A stretch of DNA of 64,000 nt from Acidimicrobium ferrooxidans DSM 10331 (GCF_000023265.1 NC_013124.1:434001-498000); one strand, 5' to 3'; positions 46,108 through 54,822 are shown, counted from the first letter of the stretch. The notes: generated from the sequence alone by a model not told the origin. Numbers and translations: made by a program.

Positions 46108-46815
46108 TCAGGCGGGGACGTGCCCGATCACGATCGCCGCCTCCGAGACGACCGGGATGACCTCGACGCCGCCGAAGCCAGCCTCCCGCAGGATCGTGAC
46201 CCAGCGCTCGCGGGAGATCGGCCTTTCCTGGACGCGCACCACGTAGCGCACGGCGTTCTTGGCGATGCGCCAGTACCCGGCCGGTCCACGGGCAGCGAAG
46301 GCGCGGACCTTCTCGGCGATGATCGCGCGGTCGCTGGCGGACTCGCCGCGCCCGAGCATCATGTCGCCGATCACGAGGCGACCTCCCGGCCGGAGCCAGC
46401 CGTAGGCGGCACGGACCACCTCGGCCTTCGCGCGATCGGAGAGATGGTGCAAGACGTAGTTGGAGACCACGACGTCCACGCTGCGAGGCTCGAGCGCGAA
46501 GCGCTCGAGCGGCGTCGCCTCGGCGGTGACGTTGGCGAGGTTGGCGGCGCGCGCGCGCTCGAGGAGGCGGGCGACCATCCGCTCAGAGATGTCGACGCCG
46601 TGGACGTGGTGGGCGATGGCGGCGGCGGGCAAGCTCACCTGACCCGAGCCGCAGCCGAGGTCGACGACCTCGTCGGTGGGGCCGAGCGCGGCGTGGGCGA
46701 CGACCGCCTCGACGACCCGTTCGAGCCCTGGCGAGGCCTCGTGCTCCCACGATCCGACGCGCCGTTGCCACACGGTGCGTTGGAGCCAGATTGCAAGGTC
46801 TTCGCTGCGTGCCAC
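46108..46815 (-). CDS. Class I SAM-dependent methyltransferase
   Basis: A 235-residue Rossmann-fold methyltransferase. Motif I is VVDLGCGSGQVSLPAA, followed by HGVDISERMV (motif II), VSNYVLHHL (motif IV) and LRPGGRLVIGDM (motif V). Substrate unknown; the shape is close to the UbiE/arsenite-type group but without specific residues. GTG at 46815 has a TACACT box six bases upstream on the minus strand. It is divergent from the SRAP gene 43 bases away. Confidence 0.85.
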   Translation of the reverse strand: MARSEDLAIWLQRTVWQRRVGSWEHEASPGLERVVEAVVAHAALGPTDEVVDLGCGSGQVSLPAAAIAHHVHGVDISERMVARLLERARAANLANVTAEATPLERFALEPRSVDVVVSNYVLHHLSDRAKAEVVRAAYGWLRPGGRLVIGDMMLGRGESASDRAIIAEKVRAFAARGPAGYWRIAKNAVRYVVRVQERPISRERWVTILREAGFGGVEVIPVVSEAAIVIGHVPA

Positions 46816-46821
46816 GCGGCC

Positions 46822-46827
46822 AGTGTA
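46822..46827 (-). promoter_or_regulatory. -10 box of the methyltransferase gene, leaderless
   Basis: TACACT on the minus strand, six bases before GTG 46815. Confidence 0.5.
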
Positions 46828-46844
46828 GGAGAGCGGGGCCGAGG

Positions 46845-46850
46845 TACGCT
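46845..46850 (+). promoter_or_regulatory. -10 box of the SRAP gene, leaderless
   Basis: TACGCT, eight bases, then ATG at 46859. It faces away from the methyltransferase box 17 bases to its left. Confidence 0.45.
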
Positions 46851-46858
46851 TGAGGGCC

Positions 46859-47488
46859 ATGTGCGGCCGTTTCGACCAGCGGTTCGGGCCGGAGCGCCTC
46901 GCGCGAGCGATCGCCGAGCTTGCGACGCCGCTCGGCGCTGAATCGGCGACGCCGTCGGGCATCGCGTCCCGCGGCGTCGTCGTGCCGTCGGACGGCGCGA
47001 TCGTCGTCCGTATGAGCCCCTCGCTCGAGGTCGGTGAGCTCACCTTCGGCGTGAGGACGCGGGCCGGCTCGCTCGTCATCAATGCGCGTCGTGAGACGCT
47101 CGGCGAGCGGCCGCTGTTTCGCGGTGCGCTGTCGGGGGGCCGCTGTGTGGTGCCGATCAGGGGGTTCTACGAGTTCACCGGGCCGCGCGGTGCGCGCTCG
47201 CCGGTGTTCTTCCACTGGAATGGCGAGCTGCACTGGCTCTGCGGCCTCGCCGTCGGCGAGGGACTCGTCGTCGTGACCGAGCCTGCTGGCGGGCCCGTCG
47301 CCGGGTGGCACGATCGCGAGCCTGTCGTGCTCGATCACCTGGGCGGCGCCGCGTGGCTCCGCGACGGCGAACTCGCCACGGGCGGTGCACACGACGCCGA
47401 GGTCATCGTGCTCGATCGCTCGTGGACGTCGCCACGTGGCGATCGCGACCCGTTGGCGTTCGGGGGGCCTAGGCCGGATCCGACGTGA
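46859..47488 (+). CDS. SRAP/HMCES-type abasic-site shielding protein
   Basis: A 209-residue SOS-response-associated peptidase-like protein. Cys2 (MCGRF) is the residue that bonds to abasic sites after Met removal. Other active-site residues of YedK are visible: Asn75, Arg77 and Glu79 (INARRET), Glu105 (GFYEF) and His151 (GWHDREPVVL). It forms DNA-protein crosslinks that protect abasic sites in single-stranded DNA. The 3' end overlaps convergent dxs by 20 bases. No LexA box was evident in the 43-base divergent spacer. Confidence 0.9.
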   Translation: MCGRFDQRFGPERLARAIAELATPLGAESATPSGIASRGVVVPSDGAIVVRMSPSLEVGELTFGVRTRAGSLVINARRETLGERPLFRGALSGGRCVVPIRGFYEFTGPRGARSPVFFHWNGELHWLCGLAVGEGLVVVTEPAGGPVAGWHDREPVVLDHLGGAAWLRDGELATGGAHDAEVIVLDRSWTSPRGDRDPLAFGGPRPDPT

Positions 47489-49376
47489 TCTCGGGGGTCG
47501 CCGATTCGTGCGCGCCGAGCCAGGTGCGGATCTTGGCGGCGATCCCGAAGCCGTCGAGGCCGAGATCGGCGAGGAGCGCGTCGGGGGGACCGTGGTGGAT
47601 GTAGCGCGTCGGGATCCCGAGCGTCGCGACGGGGATGGTCGGGCGCACGGCGCGCAGCGCATCGGCGAGGAACGCGCCGGCGCCGCCGTGGACGTAGCCG
47701 TCTTCCACGGTGACGACCGCATCGGCCGAACTGGCGAGGGCGATGAGGTCGGGGTCGATCGGTCGGACGACCCGTGGGTCGATCACCGTCGCCTCGAGGC
47801 CATCGTCGTGGAGGAGGTCGGCTGCGGTGAGCGCGGGCGTCACCATCTTGCCGTAGGCGACGATCACGAGGCCAGATCCCGCGTCGCGCACCACCCGAGC
47901 GCCAAGGCCCGTGCCGACGCCGCCGCGGATGCGCCGGGGACCCGGTGTCTTCGAGAAGCGGATCAGGCTCGGGCCGTCGAGCTTGAGCGCCTCCTCGAGG
48001 GCGATGCGCACCTCGTCGGCGCTCGACGGCGTAAAGATCGTGACGTCGGGGATCGCGAGCATCTCGACGAGGTCGAGGACGCCATGGTGACTCGGTCCGT
48101 CGTCGCCGGTGATCCCGGCGCGATCGGCGACGAAGACGACGGGGAGGTGGTGCAGACCGACGTCGAGGTTGGCCTGGTCGAACGCCCGAGAGAGGAAGGT
48201 CGAGTAGATCGCGACGACCGGGCGCAGCCCGACCATCGCCATCCCCGCTGCGGCGGTGACGGCGTGCGCCTCGGCGATGCCGACGTCGAAGTAGCGATCA
48301 CCGAAGCGTTCCTGGAACGGCAGGAGCCCCGTGGGAGCGCCCATCGCAGCCGTGATCGCGACGACACGCCGATCGCGTTCGCCGGCATCCACCAGCGCGC
48401 GGCTGAACGCCTCGGTGAACGAGACCGGCTCGGCCCCCTCGATGGTCGTGAGCGCTCGTGGCACCTTGAGGTCGTGCATGCGCTGCACCTCGTCGTCGAC
48501 CGCTGGCTGGTAGCCCCGGCCCTTCTCGGTGAGCACGTGTACGGCGATCGGCCCGTCCCACTCCTTGGCCCCCTCGAAGGCGTAGACGAGCTCGTCGATG
48601 TCGTGACCGTCGACGGGCCCGGCGTAGCGAATCCCGAGGGCCTCGAAGAACACCCGCGGCTCGATCGCTTCGCGCAGCGCGGCGGTCACCGAGGCGATCT
48701 GGGATGCGGCACGAGGGCCGACACGAGGAATGTCCGAGATGACCTGTTTGACGCGGTTGCGCGCCGACATGTAGGTGGGGTTGAGTCGCAGTCGGGTGAG
48801 CGACGACGAGAGTCGGGAGATCGTGGGGGCATACGAGCGGCCGTTGTCGTTCCAGACGATGATGATCGGGAGCTTGCGGTGACCGATGGTGTTGAGCGCT
48901 TCGTAGGCGAGCCCGCCGGTGAGCGAGCCGTCGCCGACCACCGCGACCACCCGGCGGTGTGGTGCGCTGCCGGTGAGGTCGAAGCCAGCGGCGATCCCGT
49001 AGGCATACGACAGTGCCGTGGAGGCGTGGGAGTTCTCGATCCAGTCGTGCTCGCTCTCGGCGCGATTCGGGTAGCCGGACAGCCCCCCTTGCTGGCGGAG
49101 CGTGTCGAAGATCGCGTGACGCCCGGTGAGCAGCTTGTGGGGATAGGTCTGGTGCCCGGTGTCGAAGAGGATGGCGTCACGGGGCGAGTCGAACGCGAGA
49201 TGGAGCGCGATGGTGAGCTCCACCGCTCCGAGGTTGGAGCCGAGGTGGCCACCGTTCGCGAGCACGGTCGTCACGATGCGTTCGCGCAGCTCGGCACAGA
49301 GCGCCGTCCGTTGGGCGGGGGTGAGCGAGCGGAGGTCCTCTGGCCCCTTGATTCGATCAAGTAGTTCGTAGGACAT
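47469..49376 (-). CDS. dxs: 1-deoxy-D-xylulose-5-phosphate synthase
   Basis: A 635-residue thiamine-diphosphate enzyme that joins pyruvate and glyceraldehyde 3-phosphate at the entry to the MEP isoprenoid route. It has the GHLGSNLGAVELT start, TGHQTYPHKLLTGR, the ThDP motif GDGSLTGGLAYEALN, and in the transketolase domain FDVGIAEAHAVTAAAGMA and TGDDGPSHHG. It sits between the two carotenoid gene groups and is divergent from crtYc, so precursor supply and cyclisation may be co-regulated. Confidence 0.97.
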   Translation of the reverse strand: MSYELLDRIKGPEDLRSLTPAQRTALCAELRERIVTTVLANGGHLGSNLGAVELTIALHLAFDSPRDAILFDTGHQTYPHKLLTGRHAIFDTLRQQGGLSGYPNRAESEHDWIENSHASTALSYAYGIAAGFDLTGSAPHRRVVAVVGDGSLTGGLAYEALNTIGHRKLPIIIVWNDNGRSYAPTISRLSSSLTRLRLNPTYMSARNRVKQVISDIPRVGPRAASQIASVTAALREAIEPRVFFEALGIRYAGPVDGHDIDELVYAFEGAKEWDGPIAVHVLTEKGRGYQPAVDDEVQRMHDLKVPRALTTIEGAEPVSFTEAFSRALVDAGERDRRVVAITAAMGAPTGLLPFQERFGDRYFDVGIAEAHAVTAAAGMAMVGLRPVVAIYSTFLSRAFDQANLDVGLHHLPVVFVADRAGITGDDGPSHHGVLDLVEMLAIPDVTIFTPSSADEVRIALEEALKLDGPSLIRFSKTPGPRRIRGGVGTGLGARVVRDAGSGLVIVAYGKMVTPALTAADLLHDDGLEATVIDPRVVRPIDPDLIALASSADAVVTVEDGYVHGGAGAFLADALRAVRPTIPVATLGIPTRYIHHGPPDALLADLGLDGFGIAAKIRTWLGAHESATPEITSDPA

Positions 49377-49385
49377 GTAACCCCT

Positions 49386-49391
49386 AGCTTA
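49386..49391 (-). promoter_or_regulatory. -10 box of dxs
   Basis: TAAGCT on the minus strand, nine bases before the ATG at 49376. Confidence 0.45.
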
Positions 49392-49443
49392 CGACGGCGA
49401 CGACCCTCGTTGCACAACGCGAATCATTGTCCACTTCGTCCCG

Positions 49444-49449
49444 TAGGCT
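49444..49449 (+). promoter_or_regulatory. -10 box of crtYc, leaderless
   Basis: TAGGCT, seven bases, then GTG at 49457. Confidence 0.55.
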
Positions 49450-49456
49450 CTTCGTC

Positions 49457-49783
49457 GTGGGGCACTGGTTCTACCTCGAGGTCCTTGGCCTGTGCATACT
49501 GGTGACGCTGCCGCTCGAGGTCCTCGGGGCGCGGGTGTGGCGCCAGCCGCGTCGGCTCGCTCTCAGCGTCGGCATCGTCGCCGTCTGCTTCAGCCTGATC
49601 GACGCCGTCGAGGTGTACCAGCGCCTGTGGCACTACAACCCTCGCTACGTGACCGGTCTGCGCATCGGTGATCTGCCGATCGAGGAGGTCGCGTTCTTCG
49701 TCGTGATCCCGATCTGTTCCCTCCTCACCTACGAGACCGTGCGACGACGCCACGAGCTCGTCGCGCGGTGGCGCCGGCGGTGA
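49457..49783 (+). CDS. crtYc: Lycopene cyclase subunit CrtYc
   Basis: A 108-residue membrane protein with three hydrophobic spans (YLEVLGLCILVTLPLEVL, SVGIVAVCFSLIDAVEVY, VAFFVVIPICSLLTYE). The lycopene-cyclase motif LPIEEVAFF precedes the last span. In actinobacteria two such half-proteins form the heterodimeric cyclase that turns lycopene into beta-carotene. The GTG start follows a leaderless -10 box. Its stop overlaps crtYd (GTGA). Confidence 0.9.
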   Translation: MGHWFYLEVLGLCILVTLPLEVLGARVWRQPRRLALSVGIVAVCFSLIDAVEVYQRLWHYNPRYVTGLRIGDLPIEEVAFFVVIPICSLLTYETVRRRHELVARWRRR

Positions 49784-50088
49784 GCTACACGCTCGAGGCG
49801 GTGGCGCTCGCGATCGTGGCCGTCGCCATCGACTGGTGGGTCACGCGCTCGCGTGTGGTGCGAACCGCGTCGTTCTGGATCACCTGGGTCGTGGTCGCTG
49901 CGTTCCAGATCCCTGTCGACGGAGCCCTCACCCGACTCCGCGCGCCGGTGGTGGAGTACCGATCCGGGACCTACCTCGGGATACGGCTCGGCCACGCCAT
50001 CCCGATCGAGGACTTCGTCTACGGCTTTGCCCTCGTGCTCGTGACGATCTCCCTCTGGGTCCGGTTTGGTCGTCGCGCGAGTCGCTAG
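49780..50088 (+). CDS. crtYd: Lycopene cyclase subunit CrtYd
   Basis: A 102-residue partner of CrtYc with three hydrophobic spans and the matching PIED motif (GHAIPIEDFVYGFALVLV). The start GTG at 49780 overlaps the crtYc stop; an in-frame GTG at 49768 is possible but less well placed. Conserved aromatic-acidic features (AIDWWVTRSRVV, FQIPVDGALTR) are as in characterised CrtYd proteins. Confidence 0.88.
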   Translation: MSYTLEAVALAIVAVAIDWWVTRSRVVRTASFWITWVVVAAFQIPVDGALTRLRAPVVEYRSGTYLGIRLGHAIPIEDFVYGFALVLVTISLWVRFGRRASR

Positions 50089-50091
50089 GGT
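50086..50091 (+). promoter_or_regulatory. Candidate -10 box of crtZ
   Basis: TAGGGT overlaps the crtYd stop codon and would give a leader of about 55 bases to crtZ. Confidence 0.35.
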
Positions 50092-50152
50092 GGTACTCAG
50101 GCGTCGACAGAGCGTCTCTGGCGGCTGTCGACGGCGAAGCAGGAGGTGGCGC

Positions 50153-50614
50153 ATGCTCGTGCTCATCGCGCTGATCGCGTTCGTCGCAATGGAACCCGTG
50201 GCCGCGCTCGTCCATCGTGGGATCATGCACGGTGTGGGCTGGGTGATCCACGCCTCGCACCATCGGCCCCGGGAAGGGACGTTCGAGGCGAACGATGCCT
50301 TCCCGCTGTTGTTCGCCCTCCCCACGATCGCGTTGTTCTGGTTCGGGCGGCATGACCCTGTCGCTGTTGCGATCGCGGTGGGCATCACGCTCTACGGCGT
50401 CGCCTACTCGTTCGTGCACGACGGCTACATCCACGAGCGCCTCGGTCGGATGCCGAAGGTGCGCTACCTCGAGTACCTCAAGCACGCCCATGCGGTGCAT
50501 CACCTCTACAACGAGGGCCCCTATGGCATGCTCGCCCCGATCGTGCCCGCCAAGCATCGCGCGAAGCTCGAGCTCGAGGCGGTGCGCGCCTGGCGTCCAT
50601 CGGTCGCACGGTAG
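50153..50614 (+). CDS. crtZ: Beta-carotene hydroxylase
   Basis: A 153-residue di-iron membrane hydroxylase of the fatty-acid-hydroxylase superfamily. The histidine clusters are HRGIMH, HASHH, HDGYIHE and HAVHH, in the CrtZ order and spacing. It adds hydroxyls to the beta rings, giving cryptoxanthin and zeaxanthin. ATG at 50153 has AGGAGG seven bases upstream; a longer in-frame start lies in crtYd and is arginine-rich shadow. Confidence 0.92.
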   Translation: MLVLIALIAFVAMEPVAALVHRGIMHGVGWVIHASHHRPREGTFEANDAFPLLFALPTIALFWFGRHDPVAVAIAVGITLYGVAYSFVHDGYIHERLGRMPKVRYLEYLKHAHAVHHLYNEGPYGMLAPIVPAKHRAKLELEAVRAWRPSVAR

Positions 50615-50649
50615 GAGCTTCGCTCCTCGCATCGACGAGACCAGACAGC

Positions 50650-50655
50650 TAGCAT
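50650..50655 (+). promoter_or_regulatory. Candidate -10 box of the DJ-1/PfpI gene
   Basis: TAGCAT, followed by a leader of about 22 bases that holds AAGGAGG before GTG 50684. Confidence 0.4.
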
Positions 50656-50683
50656 CGGGACGGTCGAGCGAAGGAGGCTGATC

Positions 50684-51247
50684 GTGCCGAAGGTGCTCAT
50701 CCTGACCGGCGACGCTGCGGAGTCTCTCGAGGTCTTGTATCCCTACCAGCGACTGCTCGAGGAGGGCTACGAGGTCGATATCGCGGCACCGTCGAAGAAG
50801 AAGCTCCGCTTCGTGGTGCACGATTTCGAGGAGGGCTTCGATACCTACACGGAGAAGCCGGGCTACTCGTGGCCTGCAGACCTGAGCTTTGCGGAGGTCG
50901 ACCCCACGGCCTATGTCGCGTTGGTCATCCCGGGCGGTCGGGCCCCGGAGTACATCCGCAACGACCCCGATTTCGTCCGGATCGTCCGCCACTTCTTCGA
51001 GGCTGACCAGCCCGTCGCGCAGCTCTGCCACGCGCCGATCGCGCTCGCTGCCGCCGGCGTGCTGCAGGGGCGGCGGTCGGCTGCTTATCCAGCGCTTGCA
51101 CCGGACGTGCGCGCTGCGGACGCCGAGTTCGTGGATGCGGCGGCGGTGGTGGATGGGCAGATGGTGTCGGCGCGCGCGTGGCCGGATCATCCGAGCTGGA
51201 TGCGGGCCTTCATCGGGATCCTCCGCGAGAAGGCTCCGGTCGGCTGA
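50684..51247 (+). CDS. DJ-1/PfpI-family protein
   Basis: A 187-residue class I glutaminase-like protein. The nucleophile elbow is AQLCHAPIAL, and VIPGGRAPEYIRNDP precedes it with the family's glutamate/aspartate region near EVLYPYQRLLEEGYEVD. Such proteins act as proteases, glyoxalases or deglycases; the residues do not decide which. It has a good AAGGAGG site and is probably monocistronic. Confidence 0.85.
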   Translation: MPKVLILTGDAAESLEVLYPYQRLLEEGYEVDIAAPSKKKLRFVVHDFEEGFDTYTEKPGYSWPADLSFAEVDPTAYVALVIPGGRAPEYIRNDPDFVRIVRHFFEADQPVAQLCHAPIALAAAGVLQGRRSAAYPALAPDVRAADAEFVDAAAVVDGQMVSARAWPDHPSWMRAFIGILREKAPVG

Positions 51248-51595
51248 GTACCGTGCCGGCCGCGACCAGCTTGTCGTAGGTCGGCATCGCACGACGGGTA
51301 CTGTCGCGATCGGTGCGACGTCTGGCCACGGTGGTGGCGCGGCGAAGCTCGCATCTCGCGGCGTCGACGGTCGTGTGCGAGCCGAGGTGTCACGGCGCAC
51401 CCGTCGGTGACTCAGGGGGGTGCTGTCTGCTCGAGCACGTCCCGGAGAGGGCACCGTCTGTTCGGGCATCGTCTGGTCGGGGCGTCGGGTGGCCTCGCCG
51501 GTTGGCTGGACCGGTTGTACAGGACCAGCCGCGCTGGATGGTCGGTGCGAGACCCTCGCGGGCGATGAGGTGCGCTCGCGGTCGTGCCGAGTGGG
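51248..51595. other. Intergenic stretch between convergent genes
   Basis: About 350 bases with no supported gene. The only structure I noted is GGCTGG (51504-51509) pairing with CCAGCC (51525-51530), which is weak. Open frames on both strands lack start signals. Confidence 0.45.
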
Positions 51596-52060
51596 TCAGT
51601 CCTGCGCGGCGAAGTTCGGCCGGATCTGGAACAGCAAGTACCACCCGATGGCGATCTCGATGAGCGTCTCGAGCACACCGCCGACCCCGACGAAGATGGC
51701 GATGACGATGCCGAAGGCGAGCTGGAGGACCGTCCCCACGAAGATGAGGCGCCAGCCTCGGTAGCGTCCGCGCTTCAGCGGTCCCGTGGCCGCGATGTAG
51801 AGTACGGCGAAGACCGCCGTCAGGGCGGCTGCGAGGTAGAGCTCACTCGTAACGTGGGTACTCACGAAGAAGATGCCCGCGAGCGACGAGCCGAGCTCGG
51901 TCGCAAGGCGTGCGAGCTGGACGGCGTCGAGTGCGAAGAGGATCCCGACGACGAGGCTGATCAGCCACGCCCAACGGGTGAGCCACGCCACGGCTCCGGC
52001 GGGTAGCTTCGGCAAGCCCTCGCTCAGCGAGCCGAGGCGCTGCTCGAGCGCAGTGATCAC
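51596..52060 (-). CDS. Small four-helix membrane protein, unknown
   Basis: A 154-residue protein with four hydrophobic spans (about 30-46, 62-86, 103-124, 128-145). I do not recognise a family. The start GTG has GGAGG upstream (GGAGGTCGTC then GTG). It ends FAAQD. The gene is downstream of ybaK on the same strand with 62 bases between, so co-transcription is possible. Confidence 0.65.
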   Translation of the reverse strand: MITALEQRLGSLSEGLPKLPAGAVAWLTRWAWLISLVVGILFALDAVQLARLATELGSSLAGIFFVSTHVTSELYLAAALTAVFAVLYIAATGPLKRGRYRGWRLIFVGTVLQLAFGIVIAIFVGVGGVLETLIEIAIGWYLLFQIRPNFAAQD

Positions 52061-52122
52061 GACGACCTCCAGTTCTCAGCGATGTCTCAGTGTAGCGACA
52101 CTCGGTACGACGAAGCGGTCGT

Positions 52123-52617
52123 TCATGGGGCGGGGCGAGGAGTGGCGATCGGCGCGACGGTCCCGGCACCGAGGTCGGCGAGGCGCGCTGCGTCGATCGC
52201 GACGATGGTGTCGGGCGTGCCCGCGGCCACCCATACGACGCCCGCACGAGCGAGCTCGGCGTCGACCACCACGCAGGCAGTCGGCGGCGCGATGAGTGGG
52301 GTCGCGCCCCCGGGCACGACGCCGAGCGCCTCGATGAGGTAGGTCCCCGGTGCGGGCTCGATGCGCTGGCGGGCCGCGCGCTCGAGCGAGCGTCGATGCA
52401 CTCTGCGATCGCCCGCGACGACGGCGAGCACCGGGCCAAGGTCTCCGCGGAACACGACGGTCTTGGCGATCTTGTCCGGGTGCGTGCCGGCGGCTGCGGC
52501 TGCATCGGAGGCGAGGTGGGTCCCGGTCGCGAACTGGCGAATGGTCGCGAGGACGCCTCGGCGTGCGAGGCGCTCGGCGGCCAAGCCAGCGGGATCGGCG
52601 AGCAGTTGCGGCGTCAT
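52123..52617 (-). CDS. YbaK/ProX-type aminoacyl-tRNA editing domain protein
   Basis: A 164-residue trans-editing protein. The family hydrolyses mischarged tRNAs such as Cys- or Ala-tRNA-Pro. The lysine-bearing HPDKIAKTVVFRGD, the GALGVVPGGATPL-like VVPGGATPLIAP loop and the terminal VAAGTPDTIVAIDAARLADL match YbaK-type domains. Which tRNA it edits cannot be told. The ATG overlaps the moeA stop (ATGA). Confidence 0.85.
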   Translation of the reverse strand: MTPQLLADPAGLAAERLARRGVLATIRQFATGTHLASDAAAAAGTHPDKIAKTVVFRGDLGPVLAVVAGDRRVHRRSLERAARQRIEPAPGTYLIEALGVVPGGATPLIAPPTACVVVDAELARAGVVWVAAGTPDTIVAIDAARLADLGAGTVAPIATPRPAP

Positions 52618-53867
52618 GCCTCGAGCGCGTCGACGATCGAGACGCCGGCCGGGCCGTCGAGCTCGCCGATCACGAGCACGCGCACCGGCTCCCCGGCCGC
52701 GACACCGTCGCCGTCGGGGACCAGGGCGAGCACGTTGGCGCCCGCGAGCCCTGAGAGCACGTGGGAGCCCTGAAGGCGGTAGGGCTCGACGACGAGCTCG
52801 CCGCTGCGAACGTGGGCCCGCGCGCGGACGAGGTGCAGCTTGCCGTCGGGGTGGCGGGTGATGGGTTCGAGTGCCCTCGCGGTGAGGACCGGGCGATGCC
52901 AGGTCCGAGCACCGAGCATCTTGCGGATGAGCGGGCGTGCGAACAACTCGAAGCTGACGATCGACGACACCGGGTTGCCGGGCAGGCCGATGACGGGTGT
53001 CTGGCCCATGCGCCCGATGGCGAGCGGCTTGGCGGGCTTGATCGCGACCTGCATCCAGCGCATGGTTCCCCGCTCCGCGAGCACCTGCTTGGTGTAGTCG
53101 AAGTCACCGACGCTCACCCCGCCGCTCGTCAGGATGAGATCGGCGCTCGCAGCCGCCTCGTCGAAGGCGCGGCCGAGGAGCGCTGGATCATCGGGGATCG
53201 CGCCGAGATCGCTGGGAATGCCTCCGGCCTCTGCGACGAGGGCGAGGAGCGCGGGGCGGTTCGAGTCGTGGATCTTGCCGGGGGGAAGCGGGTCGAGGTC
53301 GGTGAGCTCGTCCCCGGTCGAGAACACCGCGACCCGCGGCCGACGGTGGACGAAGACCTTGCGGACGCCGAGGGACGCGAGCAGGCCTCTGACCGCTGGC
53401 GTGACGGGCGTGCCCTCGGCGAGGACTCGCTCGCCGGCAGCGGCGTCGGAGCCGCGTCGACGGACGTGCGTGCCGGCCGCGATCGGAGCGGTGAGGTGGA
53501 CCTCAGAGCCGTCGACGATGACGTCCTCGACGATCGCGATCGCATCTGCGCCCTTTGGGATCGGGGCACCGGTCATGATGCGTGCGGCGGTGCCCGCGGT
53601 GACGACGACGTCGTTCGGGTCGTGGCCGGCGGCGATGGTAGCCACGATCGACAAGGTCACCGGCGTGGCGCGGCTGGCCGCTTGCGTGTCGACGCTACGG
53701 ACAGCGAAGCCGTCCATGCCGGTGTTGTCGAACGGAGGGAGCGGATCGGCGACGACGACCGGCGCAGCGAGGACGGCACCGAGTGCCTCGTCGATCCCCA
53801 CCTCGACCACGGGTCTCGCACCGGCAAGCTCGAGGGCTGCTGCCTGGGCTTCAGCGAGTGGGATCAC
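52614..53867 (-). CDS. moeA: Molybdopterin molybdenumtransferase
   Basis: A 417-residue enzyme inserting molybdate into adenylated molybdopterin. The N-terminal part has PPFDNTGMDGFAVR and IMTGAPIPKGADAIAIVED. The MoCF core has AVFSTGDELTDL, ILTSGGVSVGDFDYTKQVL, and the GLPGNPVSSIVSFELF loop. GTG at 53867 has GAGGAGG just upstream. It overlaps galU by 17 bases, a fixed order in actinobacteria (galU-moeA). Confidence 0.95.
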   Translation of the reverse strand: MIPLAEAQAAALELAGARPVVEVGIDEALGAVLAAPVVVADPLPPFDNTGMDGFAVRSVDTQAASRATPVTLSIVATIAAGHDPNDVVVTAGTAARIMTGAPIPKGADAIAIVEDVIVDGSEVHLTAPIAAGTHVRRRGSDAAAGERVLAEGTPVTPAVRGLLASLGVRKVFVHRRPRVAVFSTGDELTDLDPLPPGKIHDSNRPALLALVAEAGGIPSDLGAIPDDPALLGRAFDEAAASADLILTSGGVSVGDFDYTKQVLAERGTMRWMQVAIKPAKPLAIGRMGQTPVIGLPGNPVSSIVSFELFARPLIRKMLGARTWHRPVLTARALEPITRHPDGKLHLVRARAHVRSGELVVEPYRLQGSHVLSGLAGANVLALVPDGDGVAAGEPVRVLVIGELDGPAGVSIVDALEA

Positions 53868-54741
53868 GGTCCTCCTCTGTCGTCTCGAGGAGCTCGGTGA
53901 GCACCCTTCGCAGCGCCGGACCGAGGTCGGGCCGTTGAAGGGCGAGCTCGACGACGCTCCGGAGGTAGTCCAGCTTGTCGCCGATGTCGTAGCGGTGACG
54001 GCCGTCGAAGCGCACCGCAACGACCGGCTCGTGCTCGATCAGCCGTGCGATGGCATCCGTGAGCTGGATCTCGCCTCCCTTGCCGGGCGGGGTCTCGGCG
54101 AGGGCGTCGAAGATCGCCGGCGTGAAGATGTAGCGGCCGGTGATGGCGAGATTCGACGGCGCCTCGGAGGCATCGGGCTTCTCGACGACGCTGCGGACGT
54201 AGTCGACACCGTCCTCGTCGACGACACCGGCGGCGCCGTAGAGCCTGATGCGCTCGGGCGGGACCTCCATGAGCGAGAGCACCGAGGCGCCGGTGCGCTC
54301 GTGGAGGGCGAGCATGTCGGCCAGGAGCGGCGAGGCGGGTCCCATGATGTCATCGGCGAGCATGACGACGAAGGGGTCTCGGCCCACGTGCTGGGCGGCG
54401 ACGCTCACCGCGTGGCCGAGGCCACGCGGTTCGCCCTGGCGGAGGTAGTGGATCTGGCCGAGATGGGAGATGTGCTCGACCAGCGCCAGTTCGGCGAACT
54501 TCTCTTGCCTGGCGAGGAGGAGCTCCAGCTCGACGGCGCGGTCGAAGTGGTCCTCGATCGATCGCTTGCCGCGCCCGGTGACGACGAGGATGTTGGTGAG
54601 GCCGTGCGTCACGGCCTCCTCGACGACGTACTGGATGGCCGGCTGGTCGACGACCGGCAGCATCTCCTTCGGTTGGGCCTTGGTTGCAGGGAGGAACCGT
54701 GTGCCGAGCCCAGCGGCTGGAATGACCACCTTGGTGAGCAC
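53851..54741 (-). CDS. galU: UTP-glucose-1-phosphate uridylyltransferase
   Basis: A 296-residue nucleotidyltransferase making UDP-glucose. The signature VVIPAAGLGTRFLPATKAQPKEMLPVV begins at about residue 5 (only its start is quoted: VVIPAAGLGTRFLPATKA). Later motifs are EPRGLGHAV, FVVMLADDI and GKGGEIQLTDAI. UDP-glucose is the substrate of the SqdB encoded at 28017, so the two could be linked metabolically. GTG at 54741 is preferred because ATG at 54753 overlaps the GGAGG site. Confidence 0.95.
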   Translation of the reverse strand: MLTKVVIPAAGLGTRFLPATKAQPKEMLPVVDQPAIQYVVEEAVTHGLTNILVVTGRGKRSIEDHFDRAVELELLLARQEKFAELALVEHISHLGQIHYLRQGEPRGLGHAVSVAAQHVGRDPFVVMLADDIMGPASPLLADMLALHERTGASVLSLMEVPPERIRLYGAAGVVDEDGVDYVRSVVEKPDASEAPSNLAITGRYIFTPAIFDALAETPPGKGGEIQLTDAIARLIEHEPVVAVRFDGRHRYDIGDKLDYLRSVVELALQRPDLGPALRRVLTELLETTEEDRDPTR

Positions 54742-54783
54742 GACCGCCTCCATCCATCGTCTGGCGCCTGGCCAACAGAGCGG

Positions 54784-54789
54784 AGTCTA
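54784..54789 (-). promoter_or_regulatory. Candidate -10 box of the galU-moeA-ybaK operon
   Basis: TAGACT on the minus strand, giving a leader of about 36 bases. Confidence 0.45.
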
Positions 54790-54816
54790 GGCGACGAGAA
54801 GGGCCAGGTTGGGGCC

Positions 54817-54822
54817 TACGAT
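54817..54822 (+). promoter_or_regulatory. Candidate -10 box of the FmdB gene
   Basis: TACGAT on the plus strand, with a leader of about 77 bases before ATG 54906. Confidence 0.35.

Noticed and set aside
47385-49364. A 659-codon plus-strand open frame
   Set aside because: It is entirely antisense to dxs, whose motifs are complete and in order.
51248-51595. tRNA or small RNA in the gap after the DJ-1/PfpI gene
   Set aside because: No cloverleaf, T-loop or strong hairpin with a tail was found; the only inverted repeat is six bases.
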